64,000 nt of DNA from an uncultured Pelagibacteraceae bacterium (GCA_902517865.1 CABYDT010000003.1:99306-163305); one strand, 5' to 3'. Counted from the stretch's first letter, positions 9,551-18,858 are shown. Numbers and translations are program-made. The notes: generated from the sequence alone by a model not told the origin.

Positions 9551-10555
9551 ATGGAAAAAAATAGAATTTTATCCGGGATACAACCAACTGGAAATTTGCA
9601 TTTAGGTAACTATCTGGGGGCAATAAAAAATTTTGTTAGCTTACAAAATAAATTTGACTGTTTATATATGTTGGCTGACTATCACGCTATAACAACAGAT
9701 TATAATCAGGCAGAAATTAAAAATCATATATTTGAGACAACTGCTGCATTTTTAGCGTCCGGCTTAGATAATGAAAAAAATATAATTTTTAGACAATCAA
9801 GAGTTTCAGCTCATTTAGAATTAGCATGGATTCTAAATTGTGTGGCAAGGTTAGGTTGGTTAAATAGGATGACACAGTTCAAAGAAAAAGCTGGAGAGAA
9901 TAAAGAAAAAGCAAGCATTGGATTGTATACTTATCCTGTTCTAATGACTGCTGATATACTAATCTATGGCGCAACTCATGTGCCGGTAGGAGAAGATCAA
10001 AAACAGCATTTAGAACTTTGTAGAGATATTGCACAAAAATTTAACAACGATTTTAAAGTTAAAGATTTTTTTAAACTTCCAGAGCCAATTATACCTACAA
10101 ATGTCTCTAGGATAATGAGTCTAAGAGATGGTACAAAAAAAATGAGCAAATCAGATCCTTCAGACTCATCTAGAATTAATCTCAAAGATAGTAATGATCA
10201 AATTACACAAAAAATTAGAAAAGCCAAAACTGACAACGAACCAATTAAATTAAACATATTAGATGAAAATTCAAAGCGCTTTGAAGCAAAAAATTTAATT
10301 TCCATTTATGCAAGTTTGCAGGATAAAAATGTAAAGGAAATTATAAAAGAGTATGATGGTAAAACTTTCTCCATTTTTAAAAATAAATTAATTGATGTAA
10401 TGATTGATAAAATAAGTCCAATTAGCAATAAGATAAAAGAAATTCAAAAAGATAAGGCTTTCATAGAAAAAATTTTAGATACAAGTGAAAGAAAAGCTAA
10501 TAAAATTGCTAACGATAATTTAGTGAAAATTAAAAATACAATTGGATTAATTTGA
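9551..10555 (+). CDS. trpS: Tryptophanyl-tRNA synthetase
   Basis: Class Ic aminoacyl-tRNA synthetase charging tRNA-Trp. 334 residues, the standard bacterial size. The HIGH-type motif appears as PTGNLHLGNYLGA near the N-terminus and the KMSKS loop is exact in KKMSKSDPSDSS at about residue 197. The YPVLMTADILIY and VGEDQKQHLEL segments are strongly conserved in TrpRS. The gene lies between murJ and a universal stress protein; the stop TGA shares its final A with the ATG of the next gene, indicating coupled translation. Confidence 0.98.
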   Translation: MEKNRILSGIQPTGNLHLGNYLGAIKNFVSLQNKFDCLYMLADYHAITTDYNQAEIKNHIFETTAAFLASGLDNEKNIIFRQSRVSAHLELAWILNCVARLGWLNRMTQFKEKAGENKEKASIGLYTYPVLMTADILIYGATHVPVGEDQKQHLELCRDIAQKFNNDFKVKDFFKLPEPIIPTNVSRIMSLRDGTKKMSKSDPSDSSRINLKDSNDQITQKIRKAKTDNEPIKLNILDENSKRFEAKNLISIYASLQDKNVKEIIKEYDGKTFSIFKNKLIDVMIDKISPISNKIKEIQKDKAFIEKILDTSERKANKIANDNLVKIKNTIGLI

Positions 10556-11016
10556 TGAAAAAAAAATTTTTAGTTATTATTGATGAGAGTAAAGAATTAA
10601 GTAATGCAATATATTTTGCAGCTAACAGAGCATTGCATACCGATGGTAAACTTTCTCTTTTATATGTAGTTGATCCGGCAATTAATGCTCAATGGGCGAA
10701 AATAGAAAATTTAATAGAACAAGAAGCTACTAGCGAGGCTAAAAAAATTTGTAGAAATTGGTCACAAAAAATTAAAGAGAGGTTCAAAATTGAATCAGAA
10801 ATTATTATTAAAATTGGAAATAGACCAGAGGAAGTAGTTAAGCTATTAAATCAGGATCAAGATATAAGATTTTTAGTATTAGCTTCTGCCCCCAACAGTG
10901 ATGATCCAGGACCAATCATAAAAGCCTTAACTGGTAAAAAAATTAAGGAGTTATCCATACCAATTGTAATTGTACCTGGAAGTTTGCAAGAAAAAGATAT
11001 CGATTTAATAGCATAA
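10555..11016 (+). CDS. Universal stress protein (UspA family)
   Basis: Small single-domain protein of 153 residues with the Usp alpha/beta fold: KKKFLVIIDESKELSNAI at the N-terminus, a middle AL..DGKLSLLYVVDP strand and the C-terminal IPIVIVPGS strand typical of the family. I use the ATG at 10555, which overlaps the trpS stop by one base, rather than the TTG at 10552. A clear G-2x-G-9x-G(S/T) ATP-binding loop is not obvious, so nucleotide binding is uncertain. An Usp gene between trpS and nfuA is common in alphaproteobacteria. Precise role unknown; stress survival is inferred from the family only. Confidence 0.88.
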   Translation: MKKKFLVIIDESKELSNAIYFAANRALHTDGKLSLLYVVDPAINAQWAKIENLIEQEATSEAKKICRNWSQKIKERFKIESEIIIKIGNRPEEVVKLLNQDQDIRFLVLASAPNSDDPGPIIKALTGKKIKELSIPIVIVPGSLQEKDIDLIA

Positions 11017-11055
11017 GGGTTGCAATCTTATAAAGAATTGTTAAAAAAAGTAATT

Positions 11056-11598
11056 ATGATAAACGTAGTAGATACTCCTAATCCAGAAACTAAAAAGTTT
11101 GTATTTGAGTTTGAAATTTCAGACGGATCTCGAGAATTTCTTAGAAAAGATAAGAATTCAAAAATAAAACTTGTTGATGATTTATTTAAAATCGATTTTA
11201 TAGAATTAATTTTTATTGATAAAAATTTTATATCAATAAAAAAAAAAAAATCTTCAGAGTGGACAAATATTTTACCACAAATTTTGAGTATTATGGGAAG
11301 CAACGTTCAAAAAGGTGGGGAAAAATTTGTTTTTAAAAATGAAAATAATTTTCAAGACGAGATATCGATCAGAATTGAGCAAGTCTTAAATGAAAAAATC
11401 AGACCAGCAGTTGCTATGGATGGAGGGGATATTCAATTAAAAAATTATAAAAATGGTGTTGCCGAAGTCTTATTAAAAGGAGCATGCGCTGGTTGTCCAA
11501 GTTCTACGATAACTTTGAAACACGGTGTCGAAAGAATGATTAAACATTATGTTCCAGAGGTTAATTCAGTAGAAGCATTAAATTTTGATGAAAGTTAA
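11056..11598 (+). CDS. nfuA: Fe-S cluster scaffold/carrier NfuA-like (NifU C-terminal domain protein)
   Basis: Iron-sulfur carrier of 180 residues. The N-terminal Nfu_N domain (residues 1 to about 85, beginning MINVVDTPNPETKKFVFEF) is followed by the NifU C-terminal domain (about 105-175) with the cluster-binding motif GACAGCPSS. I start at ATG 11056 because MINVVDTPNPE matches the normal Nfu_N beginning; an in-frame TTG at 11020 would add 12 atypical residues. It is the alphaproteobacterial type lacking the IscU-like domain. The next gene starts inside its last codons (11-base overlap). It supplies clusters to enzymes such as MiaB encoded nearby (inference). Confidence 0.93.
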   Translation: MINVVDTPNPETKKFVFEFEISDGSREFLRKDKNSKIKLVDDLFKIDFIELIFIDKNFISIKKKKSSEWTNILPQILSIMGSNVQKGGEKFVFKNENNFQDEISIRIEQVLNEKIRPAVAMDGGDIQLKNYKNGVAEVLLKGACAGCPSSTITLKHGVERMIKHYVPEVNSVEALNFDES

Positions 11599-12754
11599 TT
11601 ATAGTTATATCGAAAGCTTAATTGAAACCGCTGAAAAGCATGAAGTAGAAGAGTATCAATTTTATAGAGATAGAGGCCGTAAGTTAACAATAAAGCAATT
11701 AGAATTAATACTACTTAAAAGTGGAATAGAACTACCAAAAGATCTAACACCAAAACTATCAAAAAGCGAACTTAAAAAAATTTATGCTACGAATTTATTA
11801 CAAGCAGGCGCATTAGTCTCTGTAGTTTTTGCTTTTGTATTACTACCAGGTTTTATTCAGACAAACACTTCATTAGTAAAATCTACTTATACAATAACTA
11901 AAAGCATAGATAGCAACAATTCTAATGAAATTGAAGATATGAATAATAGATTCTTTTCTCAAAAAGACACAAGAGGGTATAACACTCCGCCTGCGAGAAG
12001 CTTATTGGCATTATTTGAAGAATTAAAATATGATTTAAAAGAAATTAGAAATGGAGAACCAGTTAAACCAGTATTCTTTACTCAATTACCTAGAGGTATA
12101 AATGAACTAGATAGCATCAGTCAGAGAAAGCAGGTATTTATACAAGTTGTTTTACCATTAGTTTTATCTGAAAATCAGAAGATACTTCTAATTAGAAAAA
12201 AAATAAAATTTTTAGCAAACGCAAATTCAATTTCTCAAAGAGAAAAAAAATGGTTAGAGGCAAAATTCAAGCAATACAGAGTTAAAAATAATAATATAAA
12301 TGAATTACTTGAAAAAGTTGATATTATTCCTCCATCAATAGCAATAGCCCAAGCTGCATATGAGAGCGGCTGGGGAACTTCAAGATTTGCGTTAGAAGGA
12401 AACTCACTTTTTGGACAAAGAACTTGGAGATCTGGATCAGGATTTGTACCAAAAGAGAGATCTAGCGAAGCTACATTTGAAGTCACAAAATTTCAAATTA
12501 TAAGAGCTTCAGTAAAAGCATATAAAAAAAATTTAAATACACACAAATCTTACAAAAAATTTAGAGAGTTAAGGGCAGAAATGAGAAGTTCAAAAAAAGA
12601 AATTAATGGTATCAAACTTTCGAACCACCTAACAACATATTCAGAAATTGGAGAAAAGTATGTTTTATACTTAAAACAAATAATTGATCACAATTCATTA
12701 ACTGACTTCGATAAATCCATATTATTACCCACTAATAAGCACAACCAAGCTTAG
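11588..12754 (+). CDS. Membrane-anchored Bax-like N-acetylglucosaminidase (glucosaminidase / GH73-type domain)
   Basis: 388 residues. A charged, probably cytoplasmic N-terminus (1 to about 75) precedes one transmembrane segment (about 79-96) and a periplasmic region. The C-terminal catalytic domain (about 230-380) has SIAIAQAAYESGWGTSRFA with the likely catalytic Glu259, then GNSLFGQRTW, the signature shared by Bax and GH73 glucosaminidases. It is expected to cleave peptidoglycan glycan strands, probably for remodelling. The start is ATG 11588, overlapping nfuA; a TTG lies one codon upstream. It sits between nfuA and the TsaB-like gene, where many alphaproteobacteria have no such enzyme. Confident on fold; the substrate is inferred. 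Confidence 0.82.
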   Translation: MKVNYSYIESLIETAEKHEVEEYQFYRDRGRKLTIKQLELILLKSGIELPKDLTPKLSKSELKKIYATNLLQAGALVSVVFAFVLLPGFIQTNTSLVKSTYTITKSIDSNNSNEIEDMNNRFFSQKDTRGYNTPPARSLLALFEELKYDLKEIRNGEPVKPVFFTQLPRGINELDSISQRKQVFIQVVLPLVLSENQKILLIRKKIKFLANANSISQREKKWLEAKFKQYRVKNNNINELLEKVDIIPPSIAIAQAAYESGWGTSRFALEGNSLFGQRTWRSGSGFVPKERSSEATFEVTKFQIIRASVKAYKKNLNTHKSYKKFRELRAEMRSSKKEINGIKLSNHLTTYSEIGEKYVLYLKQIIDHNSLTDFDKSILLPTNKHNQA

Positions 12755-12755
12755 G

Positions 12756-13319
12756 ATGAAAAAATCACAAGAACTTTTAATTATAGATGTAAAAGAAAGT
12801 TATTTGAAATTTTATTTCTTTTCTTCATTAAAGAAAATTATAAATTCAAATAAGATGAAAAAGTCAGAAAATCTACCGAATTTATTTTATAAATTTTTAA
12901 TTAAAAATAAGATTCTTTTTTCTAAAAACCTTACAATTTTTTTTAATTGCGGAATAAAAAACACTATTTTATATCGAAATACTATTACATTTTTCAAGAC
13001 TTTAAAATTAATAAGTAATATGAAAATACTTCAATTCAATTATTTTGATATCTTTCAATTATTAAGAAACCGAAGTATCGATTCTCATTGTCTACTTAAT
13101 ATAGGTAAAGAATTTCTATACCAAAAAAATAACAATAAAATTAAATTAATAAAATATGAGATGATAGATACGTTAAGATTAAATGGATACGTTTATTCAA
13201 ACGTAAATTTAAAAAATAGAAAAATGAAGATAAAACCTTTGATTTTTCCATTTAATAAGATGCAAAATTTGCATAAAGATTTTTCAAAGAGTAAAAAACC
13301 TATTTTAATTTTTAATTAA
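12756..13319 (+). CDS. Unrecognised 187-residue protein; possible highly divergent TsaB (YeaZ)
   Basis: No confident family match by eye. The position is exactly that of tsaB in alphaproteobacteria (nfuA - tsaB - (rimI) - fur - miaB). The N-terminus LLIIDVKESYLKFYFF resembles the first strand of TsaB (IDTS...). Residues 56-100 (NLTIFFNCGIKNTILYRNT...) can be laid without gaps over the TsaB stretch that normally carries GPGSFTGLRIG, but that glycine-rich motif is lost. Extremely K/N/I/F-rich, like the fastest-evolving proteins of AT-rich genomes. If it is TsaB it would scaffold TsaD and TsaE (a tsaE gene lies at 57727) in t6A synthesis. No start-to-stop damage, so it is under some constraint. 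Confidence 0.55.
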   Translation: MKKSQELLIIDVKESYLKFYFFSSLKKIINSNKMKKSENLPNLFYKFLIKNKILFSKNLTIFFNCGIKNTILYRNTITFFKTLKLISNMKILQFNYFDIFQLLRNRSIDSHCLLNIGKEFLYQKNNNKIKLIKYEMIDTLRLNGYVYSNVNLKNRKMKIKPLIFPFNKMQNLHKDFSKSKKPILIFN

Positions 13320-13337
13320 TGAATATACATTTTAAAA

Positions 13338-13787
13338 ATGATTAAAAAATCGCCATCGCCCTTTGCAGTTAATTTAGAAACTAAGTGTTTAAAAAATGGT
13401 GTTCGATTAACTGATCAAAGAAGGATTATAGTTAAATTATTAGAAGAAACAGTTTCTGATACTAAATTTCACCCTGATGTTGATCAAATACATCAAATGG
13501 CTATAAAAATTGATAAGAAAATTAGCATTGCAACTGTTTATCGTACAGTAAAACTTCTGGAAGAATATAATATTATTGATAAACATGATTTTAAAGCTGG
13601 AAAATCTAGGTATGAAGCAGTTACTGAGACACATCATGATCATTTAATAGATGTAAACACAGGTGAAATAACTGAATTTGTAGATGATGAAATTGAGAAA
13701 CTTAAAAAAAAGCTTGCTTCAAAATTGGGTTACGATTTAATAGATCACAGATTAGAACTTTACTGCAAAAAGAAAAAAGTTGATTAA
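13338..13787 (+). CDS. fur: Fur-family metal-responsive repressor (Fur/Mur type)
   Basis: 149-residue transcriptional regulator. A winged-helix DNA-binding domain (about 15-90, with GVRLTDQRRIIVKLL and the recognition helix ISIATVYRTVKLLEE) is followed by a dimerisation/metal domain with HHDHLIDVNTGEITEF. The CxxC pair that binds structural zinc in gammaproteobacterial Fur is replaced by DVNT, as in alphaproteobacterial Fur/Mur proteins. Metal specificity (Fe versus Mn) cannot be read from sequence. It lies just before miaB, with which it overlaps by 8 bases; fur before miaB is a standard alphaproteobacterial order. Confidence 0.92.
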   Translation: MIKKSPSPFAVNLETKCLKNGVRLTDQRRIIVKLLEETVSDTKFHPDVDQIHQMAIKIDKKISIATVYRTVKLLEEYNIIDKHDFKAGKSRYEAVTETHHDHLIDVNTGEITEFVDDEIEKLKKKLASKLGYDLIDHRLELYCKKKKVD

Positions 13788-15090
13788 AAATTTTTATATA
13801 AAAACTTTTGGTTGTCAAATGAATGAGTATGACTCAAATAGAATTACTGATTTATTATCATTTGCTAATTACTCTAAAGTAAGCAAACCAGATGATGCGC
13901 AATGCTTTATATTTAATACCTGCAATATAAGAGAAAAGGCAAATCAAAAGGTATATTCGGATGTTGGTAAAATAAGAAAAAAGTTTAGAGACAAAAAAGT
14001 GAAACCAATAATTGTGCTTGCAGGTTGTGTTGCTCAGGCAGAGTCTAATTTAGTTTTTGAAAAAAGTAATTATGTTGATATTGTTGTTGGACCCCAATCT
14101 TATCACAAATTACCAGATTTACTTAAAAACTTTCAAAGTCAAAATAGAAAGTTAATTAATAATGAATTCAATGTAATTGAAAAATTTGACAAACTAAATC
14201 AAATTAAACGAAATACTAATAAAGTGTCTAGTTATATAACTATACAAGAAGGGTGCGATAAGTTTTGTAAATTCTGTGTGGTTCCTTATACTCGTGGGCC
14301 TGAGTACTCAAGATCTGTTTACGAAATAGTAGAAGAGGCAAAAAGGCTTGAATCATTAGGTACTAAAGAAATTATTTTATTGGGTCAAAACGTTAGCGCT
14401 TATAAACATGAAAATAATAATTTAAGCGATCTTATTAAAGAGATATCAAAACTTAATCGAATTGAAAGAATAAGATTTACAACATCTCATCCAAATGATT
14501 TTAATGATGATATAATTAATATATTTAAAGATGAACCAAAATTAATGCCTCAATTACATTTACCAGTGCAGTCTGGCTCCGACAAAATTTTAAAATTAAT
14601 GAATAGAAATTATACTAAAAAAAAATATATAAATTTAATTGATAAATTATTAAAAGCTAAACCAGATATTCAATTTTCAAGTGATTTTATAGTTGGTTTT
14701 CCAGAGGAGACAAATGAGGACTTTAAAGAAACATTAGACTTAGTTAAGAATGTGAATTTTACAAATTCATATTCTTTTATTTATAGTGAAAGACCTGGAA
14801 CTCCTGCAGTGAATTTAGAGAAAATTCCTTTGTCTGTAGCTAAAGATAGATTAAAGTCTTTGCAAGATTTGTTAAATAATATTCAATCTAAAGCGAGCTC
14901 TAGAAGCATTAACAAAGATAATTTAGTTTTGTTTGAGAATAAAACTAAAGATAAAAAGCAGTTTTATGGGAAGAATATACATGCACAGCCAGTTTTTGTT
15001 AAAAATCATGGCATAAATGACGGTGACTTAAAATTTGTAAAAATAACAGATTATAATAAAAATACATTATTCGGTACAATAAAGGATTAA
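13780..15090 (+). CDS. miaB: tRNA-2-methylthio-N6-dimethylallyladenosine synthase MiaB
   Basis: Radical-SAM methylthiotransferase that converts i6A37 to ms2i6A37 in tRNA. 436 residues. An N-terminal UPF0004 domain starts FYIKTFGCQMNEYDS and provides three cluster cysteines (GCQMN, FNTCNIREKA, LAGCVAQ). The radical-SAM core has CDKFCKFCVVPYTRGPE (CxxxCxxC), and a C-terminal TRAM domain covers about residues 370-436. The start is TTG at 13780, overlapping fur by 8 bases; no later ATG precedes the first cysteine motif except the internal QMNE Met. It depends on Fe-S supply, possibly by NfuA upstream. Confidence 0.97.
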   Translation: MIKNFYIKTFGCQMNEYDSNRITDLLSFANYSKVSKPDDAQCFIFNTCNIREKANQKVYSDVGKIRKKFRDKKVKPIIVLAGCVAQAESNLVFEKSNYVDIVVGPQSYHKLPDLLKNFQSQNRKLINNEFNVIEKFDKLNQIKRNTNKVSSYITIQEGCDKFCKFCVVPYTRGPEYSRSVYEIVEEAKRLESLGTKEIILLGQNVSAYKHENNNLSDLIKEISKLNRIERIRFTTSHPNDFNDDIINIFKDEPKLMPQLHLPVQSGSDKILKLMNRNYTKKKYINLIDKLLKAKPDIQFSSDFIVGFPEETNEDFKETLDLVKNVNFTNSYSFIYSERPGTPAVNLEKIPLSVAKDRLKSLQDLLNNIQSKASSRSINKDNLVLFENKTKDKKQFYGKNIHAQPVFVKNHGINDGDLKFVKITDYNKNTLFGTIKD

Positions 15091-15094
15091 ATAA

Positions 15095-16060
15095 TTGGTA
15101 ACAAATTTTTTTCAAATACTAGAAAATGACAATGAAGGCACTAACCTTTATGTCAATGATAATACTACATTAAGAAAATTTGCAGGTTATCAAGATGTTA
15201 ATCTAAAAATTTTAGAAAAAATTTCGGATGTTAGAATAAATTTAAGAGGTAATTTAATTACTCTAAAAGGTAAATCTGAAAAAGTAAAAATTGTGGTAAA
15301 AACTATTGATATGTTACTTCGTAAAACGGAGGGAAAAAATAATCTAGAAGAAGAGGATATTAAATCCTTTTATAGTTTTGAACAAAAAGAAAGTGGTTTT
15401 AACAATGATATATCTATTAAAACACCGAAGAAGTCAGTATTTCCAAGAACAGAAAAACAAAAGAATTATGTAAATTATCTTAACCAAAATAGTATAGTTT
15501 TTTCTTTAGGACCAGCTGGGACCGGTAAAACATATCTATCAGTTGCCGTAGCTGTGAGCAAATTTATTAGCGGAGCAACTAAAAAAATAATTCTTTCAAG
15601 ACCAGCTGTGGAGGCGGGTGAAAATTTAGGATTTTTACCTGGTGATTTAAAAGAAAAAATAGATCCATATCTAATTCCACTATACGATTCTTTATGTGAA
15701 CTTATTGGGTTTGAAAAAATGCAAAAAAAAATTGATGATGGGTCAATCGAAATCGCACCCCTTGCTTTTATGAGAGGGCGAACTTTAAAAGATTCTTTTG
15801 TGATACTGGATGAGGCTCAAAATGCAACAGAAACTCAATTAAAAATGTTTTTAACAAGACTTGGTAAAAACACCACTATGGTTGTAAATGGAGACCCAAG
15901 TCAGGTTGATTTACCCTCAAGCAAATCTTCAGGATTAATTAAATCAGTGAATATTTTGGATGATATAAAAGATATAAAAATAGTAAGATTTGAGGCTACC
16001 GACGTACAGAGACACCCACTAGTAACAAAGATTATTAATGCTTATAAAAAAAATCAATAA
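15095..16060 (+). CDS. PhoH-like ATPase (YbeZ type)
   Basis: 321-residue P-loop ATPase. An N-terminal KH-like region (residues 1 to about 90) precedes the PhoH ATPase domain with Walker A GPAGTGKTYLS and Walker B SFVILDEAQN; RPAVEAGENLGFLPGD is a PhoH-family hallmark. In bacteria ybeZ lies directly before ybeY, as here (they share one base), and the pair is linked to ribosome quality control and rRNA maturation. The likely start is TTG at 15095, four bases after miaB. Despite the name there is no evidence here for phosphate regulation. Confidence 0.94.
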   Translation: MVTNFFQILENDNEGTNLYVNDNTTLRKFAGYQDVNLKILEKISDVRINLRGNLITLKGKSEKVKIVVKTIDMLLRKTEGKNNLEEEDIKSFYSFEQKESGFNNDISIKTPKKSVFPRTEKQKNYVNYLNQNSIVFSLGPAGTGKTYLSVAVAVSKFISGATKKIILSRPAVEAGENLGFLPGDLKEKIDPYLIPLYDSLCELIGFEKMQKKIDDGSIEIAPLAFMRGRTLKDSFVILDEAQNATETQLKMFLTRLGKNTTMVVNGDPSQVDLPSSKSSGLIKSVNILDDIKDIKIVRFEATDVQRHPLVTKIINAYKKNQ

Positions 16061-16512
16061 TGCACAAAATAAATGTTTTAATTGATAATAAAAGATGCTG
16101 GATAAAAGAATTTCCAAGTCTAGAAAACTTTACTAGAATACAAATGAAAAAATTTTTTTCAGATGTTAAATTCTTAAGTTCTATAAAACTTGAATTAACA
16201 ATATTATTTACCAGCGGTAAAAAAGTTAAAGAATTGAACAAAAAATTTAGAAACAAAAATACTGACACGGATGTTTTATCTTTTCCATCCATGAGTAAAG
16301 ATTTCTATAAATCCAGAATAAAACTAAAAGAGCTGTATTTAGGAGATATAGCTTTGTCTTATGATTATATTAAGAAAAAATCTGTAAATTTTAATCTTTA
16401 TACAAGAGAAATGATGGCACATGGATTTTTACATTTAATTGGATATGATCATAATAGTAAAAAAAACCATTCAATAATGATAAAAAAACAATTAGATCTT
16501 TTAACCTTATGA
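16060..16512 (+). CDS. ybeY: Endoribonuclease YbeY
   Basis: Single-strand-specific metallo-endoribonuclease for 16S rRNA 3'-end maturation and ribosome quality control. 150 residues, family-typical. The zinc site HGFLHLIGYDH (HxxxHxxxxxH) is intact near residues 126-136. The preceding NKKFRNKNTDTDVLSFP segment is the other strongly conserved stretch. It overlaps phoH by one base and corC by 4 bases within the phoH-ybeY-corC-lnt group. Confidence 0.96.
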   Translation: MHKINVLIDNKRCWIKEFPSLENFTRIQMKKFFSDVKFLSSIKLELTILFTSGKKVKELNKKFRNKNTDTDVLSFPSMSKDFYKSRIKLKELYLGDIALSYDYIKKKSVNFNLYTREMMAHGFLHLIGYDHNSKKNHSIMIKKQLDLLTL

Positions 16513-17339
16513 GTTCTAAAAATAATATAAAAAAATTTTTAAAAAAAATTATACCATTCAAGTATGATTTAGACGTCAGAGAAAGTATTCAAGATGTAAT
16601 TAAAAATAAATCTGAGTATTTAAGCAGTGATACGAATTTATCAAATAAAGAGAAGAATATTTTAGAGAATATATTGAGCATTAATAAACTCAAAGTCTCA
16701 GATGTAATGATTCCAAGAGCATCAATTGTTTCAATATCGCATAATTGTAAACTTGAAGAGATAGTTTCTGTTATAGAAAAAGAAACTCACTCCAGAATAC
16801 CTGTTTATAGAAAAGATTTAGATGATGTCTTGGGTATGGTACATATTAAGGATGTTATAAAATTTTATTCAAATAAAAATTTAAAGTATGAAATTAAAAA
16901 TATTTTAAGAGATGTTCTTTTTGTCCCCCCGTCAATGCCAGTTCTTAATTTGCTTTTAAAGATGCAAGCAACCAAATTGCACATGGCTTTAGTTATAGAC
17001 GAACATGGTGGAACTGATGGTTTAGTTACAATTGAAGATTTGGTTGAAGAAATAGTTGGTGAAATTCAGGATGAACACGATAACGATGAAATAGTTGAAA
17101 TAAAAAAAATAGATGACTCTAAGTTTTTAGTAAATGCTAAAGTTTCTCTAGAGGATTTCTCTAAAGAAACAAATATAAATCTAGTTAAAAAGGATATTAA
17201 TACCCTTGGAGGTTTTGTATTTTCGTTGATAAATCGTGTACCTTCTAACGGAGAAGTAATAGAATATAAAAATATTAAATTCCAAATATTAGACTCTGAT
17301 CCGCGTAAAATAAAAAAGATTCAAATTACAAAAGTTTAA
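16509..17339 (+). CDS. corC: CBS-domain protein CorC/HlyC family
   Basis: 276 residues. A tandem CBS pair (about residues 60-185) contains VMIPRASIVSI, HSRIPVYRKDLDDVLGMVHIKDV and HMALVIDEHGGTDGLVTIEDLVEEIVGEI, characteristic of CorC/TlyC. A C-terminal transporter-associated (CorC_HlyC) domain covers about 195-276. There are no membrane segments, so it is the soluble type. In E. coli it is implicated in Mg/Co efflux; adenine-nucleotide sensing by the CBS pair is the family expectation. It overlaps ybeY by 4 bases and is one base from lnt, the standard ybeZ-ybeY-ybeX-lnt cluster. Confidence 0.93.
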   Translation: MSSKNNIKKFLKKIIPFKYDLDVRESIQDVIKNKSEYLSSDTNLSNKEKNILENILSINKLKVSDVMIPRASIVSISHNCKLEEIVSVIEKETHSRIPVYRKDLDDVLGMVHIKDVIKFYSNKNLKYEIKNILRDVLFVPPSMPVLNLLLKMQATKLHMALVIDEHGGTDGLVTIEDLVEEIVGEIQDEHDNDEIVEIKKIDDSKFLVNAKVSLEDFSKETNINLVKKDINTLGGFVFSLINRVPSNGEVIEYKNIKFQILDSDPRKIKKIQITKV

Positions 17340-17340
17340 T

Positions 17341-18858
17341 ATGAACAATACAATCAAGATTGTTTCGATAAAACTAAGATATATAATATTTATTATAATC
17401 GGAATTTTATTATCCTTTTCATTACCACCTTATAATTTGACTATTATATGTTTCATAATTTTTCCAGTATTATTATTTTTTTTGGATTTGTTAAAAAAAG
17501 AAAAATATTCAAATTTTTTTTTATTTGGGCTATCTTTCGGTTTTGGATATTTTTTATCGTCTTTATATTGGATAACTTATTCTTTGAACTTTGATAAAAA
17601 TTTAGAAATATTAAAACCTTTCACTATAATATTTATACCTCTGTTTTTATCTTTTTTTTATGGAATAGCTTTTTTTATTTATAAAAAATTCGTAGGCAAG
17701 AGTATAAAATCAATATTATATTTCTCTATTATCTTTACCATTATTGAGTTTGTTAGAGGAAATATTTTTACCGGCTTTCCTTGGAATTTAGTTGTATACT
17801 CTTTAAGCGATCATACTAAATATTTGCAGTTATTATCTTTATTTGGTACTTATGGCTTACATTTATTATTTGTCATATTTTGTTGCATACCTCTCTTAAC
17901 GAGCTTTAATAGTGTCAAAAAAAATCTAATAATATTCACTAGTTCAATTTTCTTTTTAGTATCGGGCTACTTTTATGGTGATTACTTGTTAGAGAAAAAA
18001 CTTTCCAAGTTAGATATTAAATTTGTCGTTTTACAACCCAACGAGAATATAAATAATATTTATAATAAACCCAGAACACATATTAAAAACCTAATAAATT
18101 TAAGTAATCCAACAAAATATTCTGAAAATACTATTTTTGTTTGGCCAGAGGGCTCAATATATTTTGAAGATATAAAACTTGGTTTAAATAATATAAGCCA
18201 AGCATTTGATAAAAAATTTAAACCAGGCCAAAAAATTATATTTGGTGCAACAAATTTACAAAACAATAAAGTTTATAACTCGATATTTTTTATTAATTCT
18301 GATGCCAGCTTAATTAGTAAATATGATAAAATAAAATTAGTTCCATTTGGTGAATTCATCCCATTTGAAAATTTAGTAAAAAAGCTCGGTTTTAAAAAAA
18401 TTACACTTGGATACGACTCTTTTTCAAGAGGAAAAAAAAGACAAACAATTAATTACGGTAATATTAAAATGTTACCTATTATTTGTTACGAAATAATCTA
18501 TTCTGGAAACCTAAATATTGAAAACAAAGAGTTTGATTTAATTGTAAATTTATCGGAAGACGGGTGGTTTAACAAATCTATTGGTACTTATCAGCACTTT
18601 TATCATTCTAAATTTCGAGCCATAGAGGAAGGTAAACAGGTAATACGTGCGACTAATCAAGGTATAACAGCGAGTATTCTCCCTAATGGAATTGTTGTAA
18701 ATAGCAGACTATTTAACCAAAAAGGCAAGATAGTTTCCGAAGGCTATACTTTAAAAAAAAAAACTTTGTTCAGCAAATATGGAAATATAATATTTTCTTT
18801 ACTAATCATCATACTTTTAGTACTTCAGAATATTTTTGAGAGAATAAAACGTGAATAA
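17341..18858 (+). CDS. lnt: Apolipoprotein N-acyltransferase Lnt
   Basis: Inner-membrane enzyme adding the third acyl chain to the N-terminal cysteine of lipoproteins. 505 residues. The N-terminal half has about six transmembrane segments, including the GFPWNL motif. The C-terminal half is a nitrilase-fold domain (about 225-470) with the Glu-Lys-Cys triad in [21 protein letters not shown] and PIICYEI, followed by NLSEDGWF and a last membrane helix. It would mature the lipoproteins seen in this window (BON protein, lytic-transglycosylase-like protein). Its stop overlaps metK by 8 bases. Confidence 0.97.
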   Translation: MNNTIKIVSIKLRYIIFIIIGILLSFSLPPYNLTIICFIIFPVLLFFLDLLKKEKYSNFFLFGLSFGFGYFLSSLYWITYSLNFDKNLEILKPFTIIFIPLFLSFFYGIAFFIYKKFVGKSIKSILYFSIIFTIIEFVRGNIFTGFPWNLVVYSLSDHTKYLQLLSLFGTYGLHLLFVIFCCIPLLTSFNSVKKNLIIFTSSIFFLVSGYFYGDYLLEKKLSKLDIKFVVLQPNENINNIYNKPRTHIKNLINLSNPTKYSENTIFVWPEGSIYFEDIKLGLNNISQAFDKKFKPGQKIIFGATNLQNNKVYNSIFFINSDASLISKYDKIKLVPFGEFIPFENLVKKLGFKKITLGYDSFSRGKKRQTINYGNIKMLPIICYEIIYSGNLNIENKEFDLIVNLSEDGWFNKSIGTYQHFYHSKFRAIEEGKQVIRATNQGITASILPNGIVVNSRLFNQKGKIVSEGYTLKKKTLFSKYGNIIFSLLIIILLVLQNIFERIKRE

